NCBI GenBank assembly: GCA_018881555.1
Contig: JACAXG010000056.1
Location: 1,313,462-1,377,461 of the forward strand
DNA: 64,000 bases
Direction: 5' to 3'
Source of the DNA: Amblyornis subalaris
Taxonomy: Eukaryota; Chordata; Aves; Passeriformes; Ptilonorhynchidae
A program made the translations under genes and the position numbers. The notes beneath the pieces are model-generated. The model was not told where the DNA came from. It searched no databases and saw only the letters and a program-made list of their open reading frames with translations. Positions 61,801 to 64,000 of the stretch are shown in pieces (position 1 is the stretch's first letter; the number at the start of each line of letters is the position of its first letter).

Positions 61801-62819
61801 AGACCTAGAATCCCAGAAATCAGCACTGGCACCAACTCCTTCTGCACTACTTACTCCATACCTGCCCGACCTTCCCAGACCTGCTGCCACGGATGAAAAG
61901 CAGAAGAGGTTTGTCATCTTCACAGCTCATCATTGAGGTTTAATTCCTAGAAAGACAAATGCCAGATGTACAACAACCCTCTGGCTATCCTGCATACTCC
62001 CCTCTGCACGTGGGATTGACTCTGTTTGTTTACATGTGGTCACCTCCCCCCCGATGCTGCGGAGGGAGATCCTTAGGGCTGGTGGGGATGGGACTTTTGG
62101 AGGCTGCCAGGGGCTGGGCAGCAGCTGATGCCCATGGGGATGGTGCCTGCCAGCAGAGCTGACTGTGGCATGGAGAGTGCTCCAAGGGTGTTCTGCATGC
62201 ACCTGGAGACAGCTCTTTGGGTGCCCTCGGCACTGCAGGAGATGGATGCCTGCTTCAGGCCTCCCCTTATAACACCAGGCTTATGAGATTTGAGAAAAAG
62301 GGGAAAATAGTGGTAGGGATGTTTCAGATGCCTGCGAAACAATAAGTAAGTTGTGAAGAACCAAACAGCATCNGCCTTTCCCCTCAATATGCCTAAAAAC
62401 ATTAAGAGAAAATCTCTCTCTTTTTTTTCTGGCTTTTTTGTGCAGTTAGACATTTTAGTCTCTGGCCTGTGGAAATATAGGCAGCAGCTGCCCTTTCGGC
62501 TGGACAGACGAGCCTCAAAACACTGTAGGCACACCAATGTCCAGTAATTTCTGGGAAGGCATCCAGGGGCTGACTTCTGTCCCCAGCCTTCTNCAGGGCT
62601 TGGGAGCAGCCTCTCTGTGCAGCCCCACATGCTTTNCTTTTCTCTGGCTGTTAGGGTGATNATCAGCAAGAAGCCACTCTTGCAATGCAATTCTCTCAGC
62701 ATTTGAAGAGGCAGCAGAATACCCTCGATGGAAAATCCCCACATTGGAAAGATCCTGTGCCTGGAAGTTGGCCAGGGTTTGCTGGCCTGCAGACCAGATT
62801 GCGAGATTCATCTTTGCAG
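61801..62819. other. GC-richer unique DNA with the longest open frame
   Basis: The stretch from 62040 to 62270 is GC-rich. The longest open frame of the window, 223 codons on the minus strand (62073-62744), crosses four Ns, any of which could hide a stop. It has no recognisable motif, signal peptide or domain and overlaps other long frames on both strands, so it is not annotated as a gene. Confidence 0.4.
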
Positions 62820-62903
62820 CCAAGAATTTCCCCTGCTGGACCAAAGAAATGCAGGAGTTCATTTCCAAGCAGAAGCAAGCAGAAAAGAAAAAAAGTGCAT
62901 GGG
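62820..62903 (+). CDS. Weak candidate internal exon
   Basis: A tract ending catctttgcag precedes 84 bases, and a donor-like gtgaga follows at 62904. One frame is open through it, reading KNFPCWTKEMQEFISKQKQA and then a lysine-rich run ending SAW. The length is a multiple of three, so the exon would be phase-symmetric. The peptide is plausible as a basic amphipathic helix, but no family or neighbouring exon was identified. Chance remains likely. Confidence 0.12.
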
Positions 62904-64000
62904 GTGAGACAAGTCCAGTCAGTGCACAGCAGGCAAATGTAAGGTGATATTTTGCATTCCCAGCCCCNGTCTGCTGTGTGGTCCAGCAGCATCAGTGTGC
63001 ATGTGCGTGGTTCCCAGGAAGGGNATGGCAAGTAACAGCAGATGTTAAGAACCTGAGACCTTTCAGGGAGAGCTGCCTGCACTGACCATGGAAGAATGTG
63101 AAGGGAAGAACTGGGTTAAACCCCTGTTCCTCCTCCCCATATATACCACTGAATCCACTGACTCTGCCCCAGAACCTAGACACCAAATGAGCTTCTCTTG
63201 TACAAAGTCCAGCCAGGAGAGATGGTGACTCCCTTCACTCAGTCACCTCTGGATAAATTACTCAGTTGGGACTCAGGTATAAATCCCAAATTAACCCAAC
63301 ATAACTGAAGCCCCATCTTCCACAAACTGTGGAGTATTTGACTGTTAGATCCCTGGAAAACAGCGTTAAGAAGCAATTACTTGGAAGCAACTTTCCCTAT
63401 GCCACCCCCATTTTTAATGTGCTTTTTAACAGCGCAGTCCTGTGCAATGCAGGGGGATGAGATCTTGTAGGCAGTGCTGCAGGAGAGCCTGTAGAAGAAC
63501 TGCCTCTTTACAGTACTGGCATCCAGCCCAGCTCGTGGGATCAGCCTTGGTGGAGTGAGGGATCCCCACNCCACCCAAATTTCATAAACTTGTTCGTCCC
63601 ATTACTGTTTACTCCCCACAGCAGCTCTTGGTCCAGCTGGGGAAGGAGTGTGCTGAAAAATTAATGAGGAGATTTTAAATATCTGATTAAAAGATGGGTA
63701 GACTGAGGGATATAAGGGAGGAGGAGGAGGATATGTTTTAAGGATGCCTCTGGTTCTGGGAGGTGTAACCTGTCTCTGCAGGATGGATCCAAACGTATCC
63801 TCTACATTAGAGACCAGATTCCTGTCTGGATGTTGCTATTGTCCTCCATTTTCACATGAGGTCAAACTGCCCTTCCTGTAAGTTCAGACTGGCCTATGCT
63901 GCACCAGCTTTCCTTTAAAATTTTCTACTACTTATTTTTGAGACACTGTTGTGGGAAATACCAGGGAAAATTAGATTTCCTTTGCTTTCCATAACAGCAT
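62904..64000. other. Unique non-coding DNA to window end
   Basis: No repeat or gene is recognised. A purine-rich GGAGGAGGAGG run lies near 63717-63731. Confidence 0.4.

Noticed and set aside
62073..62744. 223-codon minus-strand frame, longest in the window
   Set aside because: It crosses several Ns, lies in GC-richer DNA where stops are rarer, overlaps other open frames on both strands and shows no recognisable domain.
1..64000. tRNA, rRNA, microRNA and endogenous retrovirus genes
   Set aside because: No cloverleaf, rRNA motif, known microRNA sequence, or paired LTRs with retroviral gene motifs were recognised on either strand.

Overview
The window is nuclear DNA from a bird, probably intergenic or deep intronic. 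The main evidence is a dozen CR1-type LINE fragments, several ending in the avian CR1 3' signature (gattctatga-like octamer repeats after a ...cccttccaac... motif). Other support: the DNA is AT-rich and CpG-poor, repeat density is low, and there are no Alu, L1 or other mammalian elements and no bacterial-style ORF packing. Isolated single Ns, on the order of a hundred, are scattered throughout and look like masked polymorphic positions rather than gaps. Species cannot be named from the sequence.

Layout. 1-10 kb: unique AT-rich DNA with two weak candidate terminal exons, one on the minus strand ending at 6311 and one on the plus strand at 8195-8326. 10-16.2 kb: a short CR1 (10.0 kb), a possible MIR-like SINE (12.1 kb) and a 600-bp CR1 keeping part of its reverse-transcriptase ORF end (15.6-16.2 kb). 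16.6 kb: a 166-bp pyrimidine microsatellite. 16.8-30 kb: unique DNA with one GATA microsatellite. 30-50 kb: seven dispersed CR1 fragments in both orientations, small tandem duplications and hairpins. 50-58 kb: a CpG cluster, two more CR1 copies, a trio of forkhead-like sites, a 200-bp CpG-rich patch at 56.0 kb and a possible coiled-coil exon at 56.7 kb. 60.1-61.8 kb: a very old antisense CR1 in which pieces of ORF2 can still be read, with the polymerase active site destroyed. 61.8-64 kb: somewhat GC-richer unique DNA with one weak internal-exon candidate.

No complete gene, RNA gene, CRISPR array or intact mobile element is visible. Most open frames of 60-150 codons look like chance or CR1/microsatellite artefacts. 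The exon candidates are inferences from splice-like borders plus coding-like codon patterns, and none could be matched to a named gene. Much of the single-copy AT-rich sequence has the texture of conserved non-coding regulatory DNA, but this cannot be shown without an alignment. I did not find a convincing new biological system.
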